Positions 1 through 6,288 of a stretch of DNA of 7,868 bases are shown piece by piece. Where the stretch lies: the NCBI GenBank assembly GCA_900767685.1, contig CAAGAB010000215.1:1-7868 (forward strand), written 5' to 3'. Position numbers and translations under genes: made by a program. The stretch's first letter is position 1, and each line of letters opens with the position of its first letter. A model generated the notes under the pieces. The model was not told the DNA's origin. It saw only the letters and a program-made list of their open reading frames with translations, and did not search any database. This DNA is from an uncultured Coprococcus sp. (GTDB taxonomy: Bacteria; Bacillota_A; Clostridia; Lachnospirales; Lachnospiraceae).

Positions 1-740
1 ACAACCAGTACGGAGGATTTAACCAGTTCCAGCAGCCAGGCCAGCCAGAACAGCAGAACAACCAGTACGGAGGATTTAATCAGTTCCAGCAGCCAGGACA
101 GCAGAACAACCAGTATGGAGGCTTTAATCAGTTCCAGCAGCCAGGTCAGCAGAACCAGTATGGACAGCCAGGACCACAGGCTGGTGTCCCTCAGGGCGCA
201 GACATGAAGCCGGGCATGAAACTCAACAAAAAGCTTGTTGCGATAATTGGTGGAATAGTCGCAGTAGTAATCATCGTGATTATTGTGCTGGTGTTAGCAC
301 TTTCTGGTGGTAAGGGACAGAGAAGTGCGACAAAGATCGGTGATGAGCTTGCGAAGGCATACGAAAATGGCGATGCAGATGCCATGATTGAGCTGATGAA
401 AGATGACTACTATGAGCTTTATAACGAGACATGGGGCGATAACTTTGTCGAGGATCAGTTCAACGAGGACGTTCAGGATATGAAGGAAGAAGTTGGAACA
501 GTAAAGAGCATCAAGATAGAGGATAGATCAGAGGACAAGTATGAAAAAGACGAGATAGAAGATGTAAATAAGACACTTGATAGGCTTAATGTTGATATGA
601 AAGTGGATGATTGTCTTGAAATCGATATGGATGTCGAGATAAAGGGTTCAGAAGATGACGCAGATGGCAAGATAACATACACTGTAGTGAAGTCAGGCAG
701 CAAGTGGTATCTCGTGGACTACGATCTTTATGTATATTAA
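1..740 (+). CDS. Membrane-anchored protein with Q/N-rich repeat arm and acidic exported domain (5' partial)
   Basis: I do not recognise a named gene. The frame is open from base 3 to the TAA at 738-740, giving 245 visible residues; the true start lies outside the window. The ATG at 204 is in frame but has no good ribosome site and the repeats upstream are in the same frame, so it is probably internal. Visible residues 1-54 are Gln/Asn/Gly/Pro-rich tandem repeats, and residues 55-77 form a short linker ending in Lys-Lys. Residues about 78-100 are one strongly hydrophobic helix rich in Ile and Val. The remaining 145 residues are hydrophilic and very acidic, opening with a helix-like stretch (IGDELAKAYENGDADAMIEL) and ending in beta-like segments with SKWYLVDYDLYVY. 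That pattern resembles NTF2-like/DUF4878-type exported domains, which is inference. Lysines before the helix suggest the repeat arm is cytoplasmic and the acidic domain outside. Related proteins often begin with a zinc ribbon, which cannot be checked here. Function unknown. Confidence 0.9.
   Translation, partial: NQYGGFNQFQQPGQPEQQNNQYGGFNQFQQPGQQNNQYGGFNQFQQPGQQNQYGQPGPQAGVPQGADMKPGMKLNKKLVAIIGGIVAVVIIVIIVLVLALSGGKGQRSATKIGDELAKAYENGDADAMIELMKDDYYELYNETWGDNFVEDQFNEDVQDMKEEVGTVKSIKIEDRSEDKYEKDEIEDVNKTLDRLNVDMKVDDCLEIDMDVEIKGSEDDADGKITYTVVKSGSKWYLVDYDLYVY
3..164 (+). repeat. 48-bp in-frame tandem repeats coding a 16-residue Q/N/G-rich unit
   Basis: Two complete 48-bp units at 57-104 and 105-152 both encode NNQYGGFNQFQQPGQQ. 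A preceding unit at 3-56 lacks its first codon (outside the window) and carries a three-residue insertion near its end. A fourth fragment coding NQYG follows at 153-164. The two complete units differ at three third-codon positions only (TAC/TAT, GGA/GGC, GGA/GGT), so the protein unit is exactly kept. More copies may lie to the left. Confidence 0.92.
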
Positions 741-794
741 GATAAGAAAGGCCGTTGCAGTGATTTTAAAGATAAGAAAGCACTGTGATGGCTT
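741..794 (+). terminator. Long imperfect hairpin after the first gene, possible weak terminator
   Basis: The arms at 751-762 and 781-792 pair over 12 positions (nine Watson-Crick and three G-T pairs), extendable by two pairs to 749-794, with an 18-base loop. It begins ten bases after the stop codon, as a terminator would, but is followed by TTATAATAAG rather than a run of T, so termination is uncertain. The loop ends with a second copy of the decamer GATAAGAAAG that also sits directly before the left arm (741-750 and 771-780). Confidence 0.45.
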
Positions 795-959
795 ATAATA
801 AGTACATATTTTTATTCTTCGGATCAACAGGTTCATTTGATGTATGTGTTGAGAAAAAGACAAAGCCAATGAGCATGGAGCACAGCTAAAAGAGTGGTTG
901 TAAAGAAATAGTGGTTAAAACAGGTCAACATAAACTTGAGTCTACAGCAAATATAGCGA
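795..959. other. Intergenic stretch without a supported gene
   Basis: Together with the hairpin before it and the T-box leader after it, this makes up the 533-base gap between the first gene and ileS. A 33-codon open frame (788-889) overlaps the hairpin but has no ribosome site, and in the same frame one TAA is followed by open sequence up to 1000. I see no promoter, RNA gene or repeat here. Confidence 0.5.
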
Positions 960-987
960 TTGACAAACCACAAATACTTGCTATACT
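960..987 (+). promoter_or_regulatory. Sigma-A-type promoter of the ileS T-box transcript
   Basis: A perfect -35 box TTGACA (960-965) and a -10 box TATACT (982-987) are separated by 16 bases. Transcription would start near 994, just upstream of the first paired bases of T-box Stem I, which is where a T-box promoter is expected. Confidence 0.8.
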
Positions 988-993
988 AAGGAA

Positions 994-1246
994 TGGATAG
1001 ATGATAAAAACGATGACAGAGACAGTACGGAGTCTGCGAGATCAGCAGCGAGCCGGGGGCGGTGCGAGCCCGGTGACAGTAGAGACTTTCGGAATATCAC
1101 TCTGGAGTTGCAGACCAAAAGAGATTTGCTCAAGTAGGCTCTGACGTATTTCCTGCGTTAAGGGGAGCGCATATGTTAGTATGTAAGTAATAGGTGGTAT
1201 AACGAACTCAAAGCCCTTCGTCCTGATTACGACGAAGGGCTTTTTT
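994..1246 (+). promoter_or_regulatory. T-box riboswitch, isoleucine specifier, controlling ileS
   Basis: This leader senses uncharged tRNA-Ile and lets RNA polymerase read into ileS when charging is low. The Stem I base pairs CAGAG 1017-1021 with CTCTG 1100-1104. The specifier loop has the family's AGTA on the 5' side (1024-1027) and GGAAT followed by ATC (1096-1098) on the 3' side; ATC is an isoleucine codon and is followed by the usual purine. Above it, AGTCT 1031-1035 pairs with AGACT 1083-1087, and the distal hairpin 1053-1057/1069-1073 carries a GGCGGTGCGAG loop like other T-boxes. A Stem III fits at 1138-1168. The antiterminator pairs AGG 1192-1194 with CCT 1222-1224 and ACG 1202-1204 with CGT 1219-1221, leaving the seven-base bulge TGGTATA (1195-1201). 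Its TGGT complements the ACCA end expected of tRNA-Ile. The 5' end is approximate, inferred from the promoter. Confidence 0.94.
1210..1246 (+). terminator. Intrinsic terminator of the ileS T-box
   Basis: A 13-bp perfect stem (1210-1222 with 1231-1243) with an eight-base loop ends in six T (1241-1246). Bases 1219-1224 (CGTCCT) are shared with the antiterminator, so the two structures exclude each other, as expected for a transcription-attenuating T-box. Confidence 0.94.
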
Positions 1247-1273
1247 ATATTTATCACAGAAAGGAAAGACGAC

Positions 1274-4200
1274 ATGTACGACAAGGTTTCGACTAAACTG
1301 GAATTCGTGAACAGAGAGCAGAAGGTATTGGACTTCTGGAAAGAAAATCAGGTATTTGAGAAGAGTGTTGAAGAGACAAAGGATCTGCCAACATACACAT
1401 TCTACGATGGTCCTCCAACAGCAAATGGTAAGCCACATATCGGACACGTTCTCACACGTGTAATCAAGGATATGATCCCTAGATATCAGACAATGAAGGG
1501 ACATAACGTAGTCAGAAAGGCCGGATGGGATACACACGGTCTGCCTGTTGAGCTCGAGGTTGAGAAGCTCTTGGGAATCGACGGTAAGGAGCAGATAGAG
1601 GAGTACGGACTGGAGCCATTTATCCAGAAATGTAAGGAGTCCGTATGGAAATATAAAGGCATGTGGGAAGAGTTCTCAGGCAAGGTCGGTTTCTGGGCTG
1701 ATATGGACAATCCATATGTAACATACCATGATGACTTCATCGAGTCAGAGTGGTGGGCGCTGAAGAAGATCTGGGATCAGGGACTTCTGTACAAGGGCTT
1801 CAAGATCGTGCCTTACTGCCCAAGATGTGGTACACCTCTTTCAAGCCATGAGGTTGCACAGGGATATAAGACAGTCAAGGAGCGCTCAGCAGTAGTAAGA
1901 TTCAAGGTTGTCGGAGAGGACGCATATTTCCTCGCATGGACAACAACACCTTGGACACTTCCTTCAAACGTAGCACTCTGTGTAAATCCAGATGAGACAT
2001 ACGTGAAGGTTAAGGCAGCAGACGGCTACACATATTACCTTGCACAGGCGCTTGCAGACAAGGTTCTCGGCGGTCTTGCAAAGGAAGCTACAGACGACCA
2101 GGCAGCAGTTCCTGCATACGAGGTTCTTGAGACATACGTTGGTAAGGATCTTGAGTACAAGGAGTATGAGCCACTCTATGAGTGCGTAAAGCCTGTATGT
2201 GAGAGGCAGCACAAGAAGGGTCACTTCATCACATGTGACACTTATGTAACTATGACAGATGGTACAGGTATCGTTCATATCGCACCTGCATTTGGTGAGG
2301 ACGATGCAAATGTTGGAAGAAACTACGATCTTCCATTTGTACAGTTTGTAGATGGCAAGGGTGATCTCACTGAGGAGACTCCATTTGCCGGAATGTTCGT
2401 AAAGGATGCAGACCCTGAGGTACTGAAGGATCTGGACGCAAGAGGACTTCTCTTCGATGCGCCTAAGTTCGAGCATGAGTATCCACACTGCTGGAGATGT
2501 GACACACCACTTATCTACTACGCAAGAGATACATGGTTCATCAAGATGACAGCGGTAAGAGACAAGCTGGTTAAGAATAATGACACTGTAAACTGGATTC
2601 CGGAGAGCATCGGTAAGGGACGTTTCGGCGACTGGCTGAAGAACGTTCAGGACTGGGGACTTTCAAGAAACCGTTATTGGGGTACTCCACTGAACATCTG
2701 GGAGTGTGAGTGCGGATGCAGACATGCCATCGGATCAAAGGAAGAGCTCCGTTCGATGAGTGACAACTGCCCTGAGGACATCGAGCTTCACCGTCCGTTC
2801 ATCGACGCTGTAACCATCAAGTGTCCTGAGTGTGGCAAGCAGATGCACAGAGTTACAGAGGTTATCGACTGCTGGTTCGATTCAGGATCAATGCCATTTG
2901 CACAGTGGCACTATCCATTTGAGAATCAGGATATATTTGAGAAGCACTTCCCTGCTGATTTCATCAGTGAGGCTGTTGACCAGACAAGAGGATGGTTCTA
3001 CTCACTTATGGCGATCTCAACACTGCTGTTCGACAAGGCTCCGTTTAAGAACGTAATCGTTCTCGGACATGTCCAGGATAAGGACGGACAGAAGATGAGT
3101 AAGTCCAAGGGAAATGCGGTAGATCCTATGGAGGCTCTGAACAAGTACGGTGCAGATGCCATCAGATGGTACTTCTACAGCAACTCAGCACCATGGCTTC
3201 CTAACAGATTCCATGAGGATGCGGTTGTTGAGTGTCAGAGAAAGTTCATGGGTACACTGTGGAACACATATGCGTTCTATGTACTCTATGCAAATATAGA
3301 CAACTTCAATCCACTTGAGCATGAGCTTGAGTATGATAAGCTGTCACTTATGGATAAGTGGCTTCTGTCCAAGCTGAACTCAACAGTCAAGGCGGTTGAC
3401 GCAAATCTTGGCGCATACAAGATCCCTGAGACAACAAGAGTTCTTGAGGAGTTCGTGGATGACATGAGTAACTGGTATGTCCGTCGTGGCCGTGAGAGAT
3501 ACTGGGCAAAGGGCATGGAGCAGGACAAGGTAAATGCTTACATGACACTTTACACAGCGCTCGTTACTATAGCACAGACAGTAGCTCCTATGCTCCCATT
3601 CATGGCAGAGGATATTTACCAGAATCTGGTTAGAAATATAGACAAGGATGCACCTCTCTCAGTTCATCTGTGCTCATTCCCAGAGGTGGATGAGAAGATG
3701 ATCGATCCAGAGCTTGAGGTTGCTATGGACGAGATCCTGAAGATCGTTGTTCTGGGACGTGCAGCCAGAAATACCGCAAATATCAAGAACAGACAGCCAA
3801 TCGGCAAGATGTATGTCAAGGCTGACAAGAAACTTGAAGGTGAGGAGAAGGCTATCATCGAGGATGAGCTGAACGTGAAGAACGTTGAGTTCGATGATGA
3901 TGTAAGCGCTTACACAACATACAGCTTCAAGCCACAGCTTCGTACAGTCGGACCAAAGTACGGCAAGCACCTCGGCAAGATCAAGGAGCATCTGGCAGCT
4001 CTCGATGGCAACGCAGCCATGGCAGAGCTCAAGGCAGAGGGCGCTCTGAAGTTTGAGGCAGACGGAGAGGAGATCGTACTCACTGAAGCTGATCTTCTGA
4101 TCGACATGGCTCAGATGGACGGTTTCGTATCTGAGGCAGACGGCGGTGTGACAGTAGTTATCGACACAAATCTGTCAGAGGAGCTTCTTGAGGAAGGATT

Positions 4201-4444
4201 TGTCCGTGAGATAGTATCCAAGGTTCAGACTATGAGAAAAGAGGCTGGATTTGAGGTTATGGACAAGATCACAGTATACGCAGACGGAAGCCAGAAGGCA
4301 AATGACATCATCGCAGCAAATGCGGATGCCATCATCGGTGACGTTATGGCAACAGAGATCGTAACCGGTTCTGTTGATGGATATTCCAAGGAGTGGAACA
4401 TCAACGGTGAGAAGGTTACACTGGGGGTGAAGAAGAACGACTAA
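1274..4444 (+). CDS. ileS: Isoleucyl-tRNA synthetase, type 2 (eukaryote-like, long form)
   Basis: Class I synthetase that charges tRNA-Ile with isoleucine in the cytoplasm. The protein has 1056 residues, longer than the roughly 920-940 of the B. subtilis/E. coli type 1 enzyme and typical of type 2. HIGH is at residues 55-58 and KMSKS at 607-611. The CP1 editing domain shows the Thr-rich TTTPWTLPSN (223-232) and DGTGIVHIAPAFGEDD (329-344), so proofreading of valyl products should be intact. Cys pairs that could bind zinc lie at 182/185 (CPRC), 406/409 (CWRC) and in the later ECECGC and CPEC motifs. The alpha-helical anticodon-binding region follows (around SNWYVRRGRERYW), then a C-terminal extension. 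The start is supported by AAGGA at 1261-1265, eight bases before ATG. It is controlled by the T-box upstream and ends before a strong terminator, so it is probably monocistronic. Type 2 enzymes are generally poorly inhibited by mupirocin; that is family knowledge, not seen here. Confidence 0.99.
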   Translation: MYDKVSTKLEFVNREQKVLDFWKENQVFEKSVEETKDLPTYTFYDGPPTANGKPHIGHVLTRVIKDMIPRYQTMKGHNVVRKAGWDTHGLPVELEVEKLLGIDGKEQIEEYGLEPFIQKCKESVWKYKGMWEEFSGKVGFWADMDNPYVTYHDDFIESEWWALKKIWDQGLLYKGFKIVPYCPRCGTPLSSHEVAQGYKTVKERSAVVRFKVVGEDAYFLAWTTTPWTLPSNVALCVNPDETYVKVKAADGYTYYLAQALADKVLGGLAKEATDDQAAVPAYEVLETYVGKDLEYKEYEPLYECVKPVCERQHKKGHFITCDTYVTMTDGTGIVHIAPAFGEDDANVGRNYDLPFVQFVDGKGDLTEETPFAGMFVKDADPEVLKDLDARGLLFDAPKFEHEYPHCWRCDTPLIYYARDTWFIKMTAVRDKLVKNNDTVNWIPESIGKGRFGDWLKNVQDWGLSRNRYWGTPLNIWECECGCRHAIGSKEELRSMSDNCPEDIELHRPFIDAVTIKCPECGKQMHRVTEVIDCWFDSGSMPFAQWHYPFENQDIFEKHFPADFISEAVDQTRGWFYSLMAISTLLFDKAPFKNVIVLGHVQDKDGQKMSKSKGNAVDPMEALNKYGADAIRWYFYSNSAPWLPNRFHEDAVVECQRKFMGTLWNTYAFYVLYANIDNFNPLEHELEYDKLSLMDKWLLSKLNSTVKAVDANLGAYKIPETTRVLEEFVDDMSNWYVRRGRERYWAKGMEQDKVNAYMTLYTALVTIAQTVAPMLPFMAEDIYQNLVRNIDKDAPLSVHLCSFPEVDEKMIDPELEVAMDEILKIVVLGRAARNTANIKNRQPIGKMYVKADKKLEGEEKAIIEDELNVKNVEFDDDVSAYTTYSFKPQLRTVGPKYGKHLGKIKEHLAALDGNAAMAELKAEGALKFEADGEEIVLTEADLLIDMAQMDGFVSEADGGVTVVIDTNLSEELLEEGFVREIVSKVQTMRKEAGFEVMDKITVYADGSQKANDIIAANADAIIGDVMATEIVTGSVDGYSKEWNINGEKVTLGVKKND

Positions 4445-4609
4445 TTGATATAATAGAGAAGCTAATCCGGAAAGAGATTGTATCTGGATGCTTGCCTGTG
4501 TCAAGGTTGTTAAACTTATGTCAGTTTGTTCTGGCTTGCCAGTTATTTATCTTTTTTAGGGTTTAAATCAGGCATTTTGGAAAAAATTATCTCTGATCAA
4601 GAGAATACG

Positions 4610-4658
4610 GCCCGAAAGGTACAAATCTTAAAGATTTTGTATCTTTCGGGCTATTTTT
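4610..4658 (+). terminator. Strong intrinsic terminator of ileS
   Basis: Arms 4610-4622 and 4639-4651 pair over 13 positions with one G-T pair. After a single bulged T the stem continues through AAATC/GATTT, and it is followed by TATTTTT. It lies about 165 bases after the ileS stop, leaving a long 3' untranslated region. Confidence 0.9.
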
Positions 4659-4710
4659 ATGTGATTTAGGATAATTTTGTACTTTCTTTAAATATATTTG
4701 GATATTTAGG

Positions 4711-4734
4711 AAAAAGTTAAAGGTAAAAAGTTAA
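4711..4734. repeat. Direct repeat AAAAAGTTAA x2
   Basis: Two identical decamers at 4711-4720 and 4725-4734 start 14 bases apart, separated by AGGT. They sit roughly 50-70 bases upstream of the candidate promoter of the phosphoesterase gene. A regulator site is possible; chance in AT-rich DNA cannot be excluded. Confidence 0.5.
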
Positions 4735-4766
4735 ACGCAATGCAAGTTAGGGGATGGCGAGGAAAT

Positions 4767-4829
4767 TACGATTTATTAAGTTTGTGTATGTGTGGTGTTG
4801 GGAGTATATTATTGTATGAATAAATCGTA
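4767..4829. repeat. 11-bp perfect inverted repeat bracketing a promoter
   Basis: TACGATTTATT at 4767-4777 is the exact reverse complement of AATAAATCGTA at 4819-4829. The 41 bases between the arms contain the whole -35 to -10 region of the candidate promoter, so the left arm lies just upstream of -35 and the right arm at the expected start of the transcript. This placement suggests a two-site operator; it is inference. Confidence 0.6.
4782..4810 (+). promoter_or_regulatory. Candidate promoter of the phosphoesterase gene
   Basis: TTGTGT (4782-4787) and TATATT (4805-4810) are separated by 17 bases, with transcription expected to begin near 4817. The match to consensus is moderate. A start here would give a leader of about 70 bases before the ATG at 4887. 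Confidence 0.5.
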
Positions 4830-4874
4830 CAAATGACTGCCGTCAATATGTATATTGGTCAGTCAGAAAAACAA

Positions 4875-4880
4875 AGGAGA
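4875..4880 (+). promoter_or_regulatory. Ribosome binding site fixing the phosphoesterase start at 4887
   Basis: AGGAGA lies six bases before ATG 4887. The in-frame upstream ATG at 4833 has no Shine-Dalgarno sequence and would be only about 16 bases from the predicted transcript start, so the later start is preferred. Confidence 0.85.
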
Positions 4881-4886
4881 CAAAAG

Positions 4887-6092
4887 ATGATAGCAATTTT
4901 CATTGCACCTTTTTACATAGCGTTAAATATATATTTGTTCTGGAGAATAAAGGGCTGGGTACAGGCATATTTCCCGAAACTCAAAGGCAAGAAGGGCTGG
5001 ATAGTCCCGATAGTGCTATATGCATTTCTGGCGTCGGCACTGGTGATCGCATTCTTCCTGCCACAGGGAAGGTTCAGACGTGGCATGAAGCTGGTGGGAA
5101 ATTACTGGCTGGGTGTTCTGCTTTATATGATATTCTTCATAGTGATAGCCGAGCTTGGAAGATTCCTACTGCTTCATGTATTCAGAGTGAGCAAAGATAA
5201 GATATGTGTGCCGCGGATTCGCAGGATAGTAGGCTGTGTGTGCGCAACACTCATCATGTGTATATCATTCTGGGGAGTGGTAAATGCGAGACTTGTGCGG
5301 GTGACGCCTTATGATGTGACCATCAATAAGGAAGCACAGGATGAGAATGGTCAGAAGATGGATTCCATGAAGATAGTGCTGGTTGCAGATCTTCATCTTG
5401 GATACAACATAGGCGTCAGGCAGGTTCAAAGAATAGTGAATTCCATAAATAAGCAGGACGCAGATCTGGTGCTGATAGCGGGTGATATATTTGACAACGA
5501 ATGGGAAGCCGTTGACCAGCCGGAGGAGCTTGAGAAAATACTCCGGGGGATCAAATCAAAGTATGGAGTGTATGCATGCTATGGCAACCACGATATACAG
5601 GAGCAGGTGCTTGCCGGATTTACATTTGGCGGACAGAAGGAGAAGACCAGCAGCCCGGAGATGGACGAGTTTATAGAGAAAGCGGGAATCACACTTCTTC
5701 GCGACGAGGGAGTGCTGATAAACGATTCCATATATATCTATGGCCGCCGCGATGCCCACAGACCGGGAAATGGAGCCACAGACAGAGCATCTGCGGACGA
5801 GATTACGGAAAATATGGACAAATCAAAGCCCATCATAGTCCTTGATCATGAGCCAAAGGAGCTGGAGGAGCTGTCGTCGGCAGGTGTGGATATGGATCTG
5901 TGTGGACACACCCATGACGGACAAATGTTCCCAGGCAACATACTTGTGGCGATGATGTGGGAAAATTCCTGCGGTTATCTGAATGTTGACGGCATGCATA
6001 ACATAGTGACATCCGGAGTCGGTGTGTTTGGCCCTGATATGCGGGTTGGAACCAAGGCGGAGATATGCCCGATAACGGTGCATTTTAAATGA
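4887..6092 (+). CDS. Membrane-tethered calcineurin-type metallophosphoesterase
   Basis: A 401-residue protein with a membrane N-terminus and a metal-dependent phosphoesterase domain of the YkuE/YaeI-like group. Four hydrophobic segments lie at about 2-19, 37-58, 72-96 and 114-136. The basic loops after segments 1 and 3 suggest these are cytoplasmic, which would place the catalytic domain (from about 160) outside the cell; the loop between 2 and 3 is also fairly basic, so the topology is not certain. All metal-site motifs are intact: D168-L-H170, G199-D200, G233-N-H-D236, H321 in DHEP, and G340-H-T-H-D-G-Q346. The enzyme should bind a di-metal centre and hydrolyse a phosphoester; the substrate cannot be read from sequence. 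Relatives have been linked to phospholipid or nucleotide-sugar-lipid cleavage. The start at 4887 is set by its ribosome site; an in-frame start at 4833 would add 18 residues. It has its own candidate promoter after the ileS terminator. Confidence 0.94.
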   Translation: MIAIFIAPFYIALNIYLFWRIKGWVQAYFPKLKGKKGWIVPIVLYAFLASALVIAFFLPQGRFRRGMKLVGNYWLGVLLYMIFFIVIAELGRFLLLHVFRVSKDKICVPRIRRIVGCVCATLIMCISFWGVVNARLVRVTPYDVTINKEAQDENGQKMDSMKIVLVADLHLGYNIGVRQVQRIVNSINKQDADLVLIAGDIFDNEWEAVDQPEELEKILRGIKSKYGVYACYGNHDIQEQVLAGFTFGGQKEKTSSPEMDEFIEKAGITLLRDEGVLINDSIYIYGRRDAHRPGNGATDRASADEITENMDKSKPIIVLDHEPKELEELSSAGVDMDLCGHTHDGQMFPGNILVAMMWENSCGYLNVDGMHNIVTSGVGVFGPDMRVGTKAEICPITVHFK

Positions 6093-6288
6093 CCACCACA
6101 CCGCATAATATTTCGCCGACCGCCCACATAACTTAATTAATAAAGGAAAATAACCATAACACCACAATACTCTGGACTTTGTGGCAAAAATAAAGTAAAT
6201 TTACGGGTATATAAACTGATTCGGGACAAAAAATGAGGGGAGCGCCGGGTCGGATGATATGGATAACCTGGAAAGAGGAGGCGGTTGT
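6093..6288. other. Intergenic region before the symporter gene
   Basis: No gene and no clear terminator for the phosphoesterase. A 6-bp hairpin CCACAA/TTGTGG (6162-6167 with 6179-6184) has an 11-base loop and no T run. A -10-like TATATAAA at 6208-6215 could start the symporter transcript, but I see no good -35 at the right distance. The two genes may be co-transcribed or the promoter may be atypical. Confidence 0.4.
6275..6281 (+). promoter_or_regulatory. Ribosome binding site fixing the symporter start at 6289
   Basis: GAGGAGG, close to perfect, sits seven bases before ATG 6289. The in-frame ATG at 6259 would add ten residues but has its nearest purine-rich match too far upstream (near 6234-6241). 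Confidence 0.9.

Larger units (their letters stand above)
4445..4886. other. Long AT-rich intergenic region between ileS and the phosphoesterase gene
   Basis: It holds the ileS terminator (4610-4658), a pair of direct repeats (4711-4734), a candidate promoter (4782-4810) and an 11-bp inverted repeat around it (4767-4829). Between the ileS stop and the terminator there are only small hairpins, CTGGC/GCCAG at 4531-4542 and TCTCT/AGAGA at 4590-4604. A 23-codon frame at 4488-4559 has no convincing support as a gene. Confidence 0.6.

Noticed and set aside
788..889. 33-codon open frame starting in the right arm of the hairpin, with further open codons to 1000 after one TAA
   Set aside because: No Shine-Dalgarno sequence, no recognisable protein, and the frame runs on through the clear ileS promoter. 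A stretch with one stop in about 70 codons is not strong evidence of a decayed gene.
1964..2488. Long open frame on the minus strand inside ileS (174 codons)
   Set aside because: It lies wholly within ileS, whose frame has intact motifs throughout. The reverse frame is a by-product of codon bias and its product is an implausible Cys/Leu-rich sequence.
4531..4542. CTGGC/GCCAG hairpin followed by a T-rich stretch, considered as a first ileS terminator
   Set aside because: The stem is at most five pairs with an impossibly small loop (four pairs with a tetraloop), and the T run starts nine bases later. The structure at 4610-4658 is far stronger.
4488..4559. 23-codon hydrophobic open frame between the ileS stop and its terminator
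   Set aside because: Too short, no convincing ribosome site at the right distance, and no sign of conservation that can be seen here.
4833..4886. Earlier in-frame ATG of the phosphoesterase gene
   Set aside because: It lacks a ribosome site and the added 18 residues are polar, whereas ATG 4887 has AGGAGA at good spacing and begins directly with a membrane helix.
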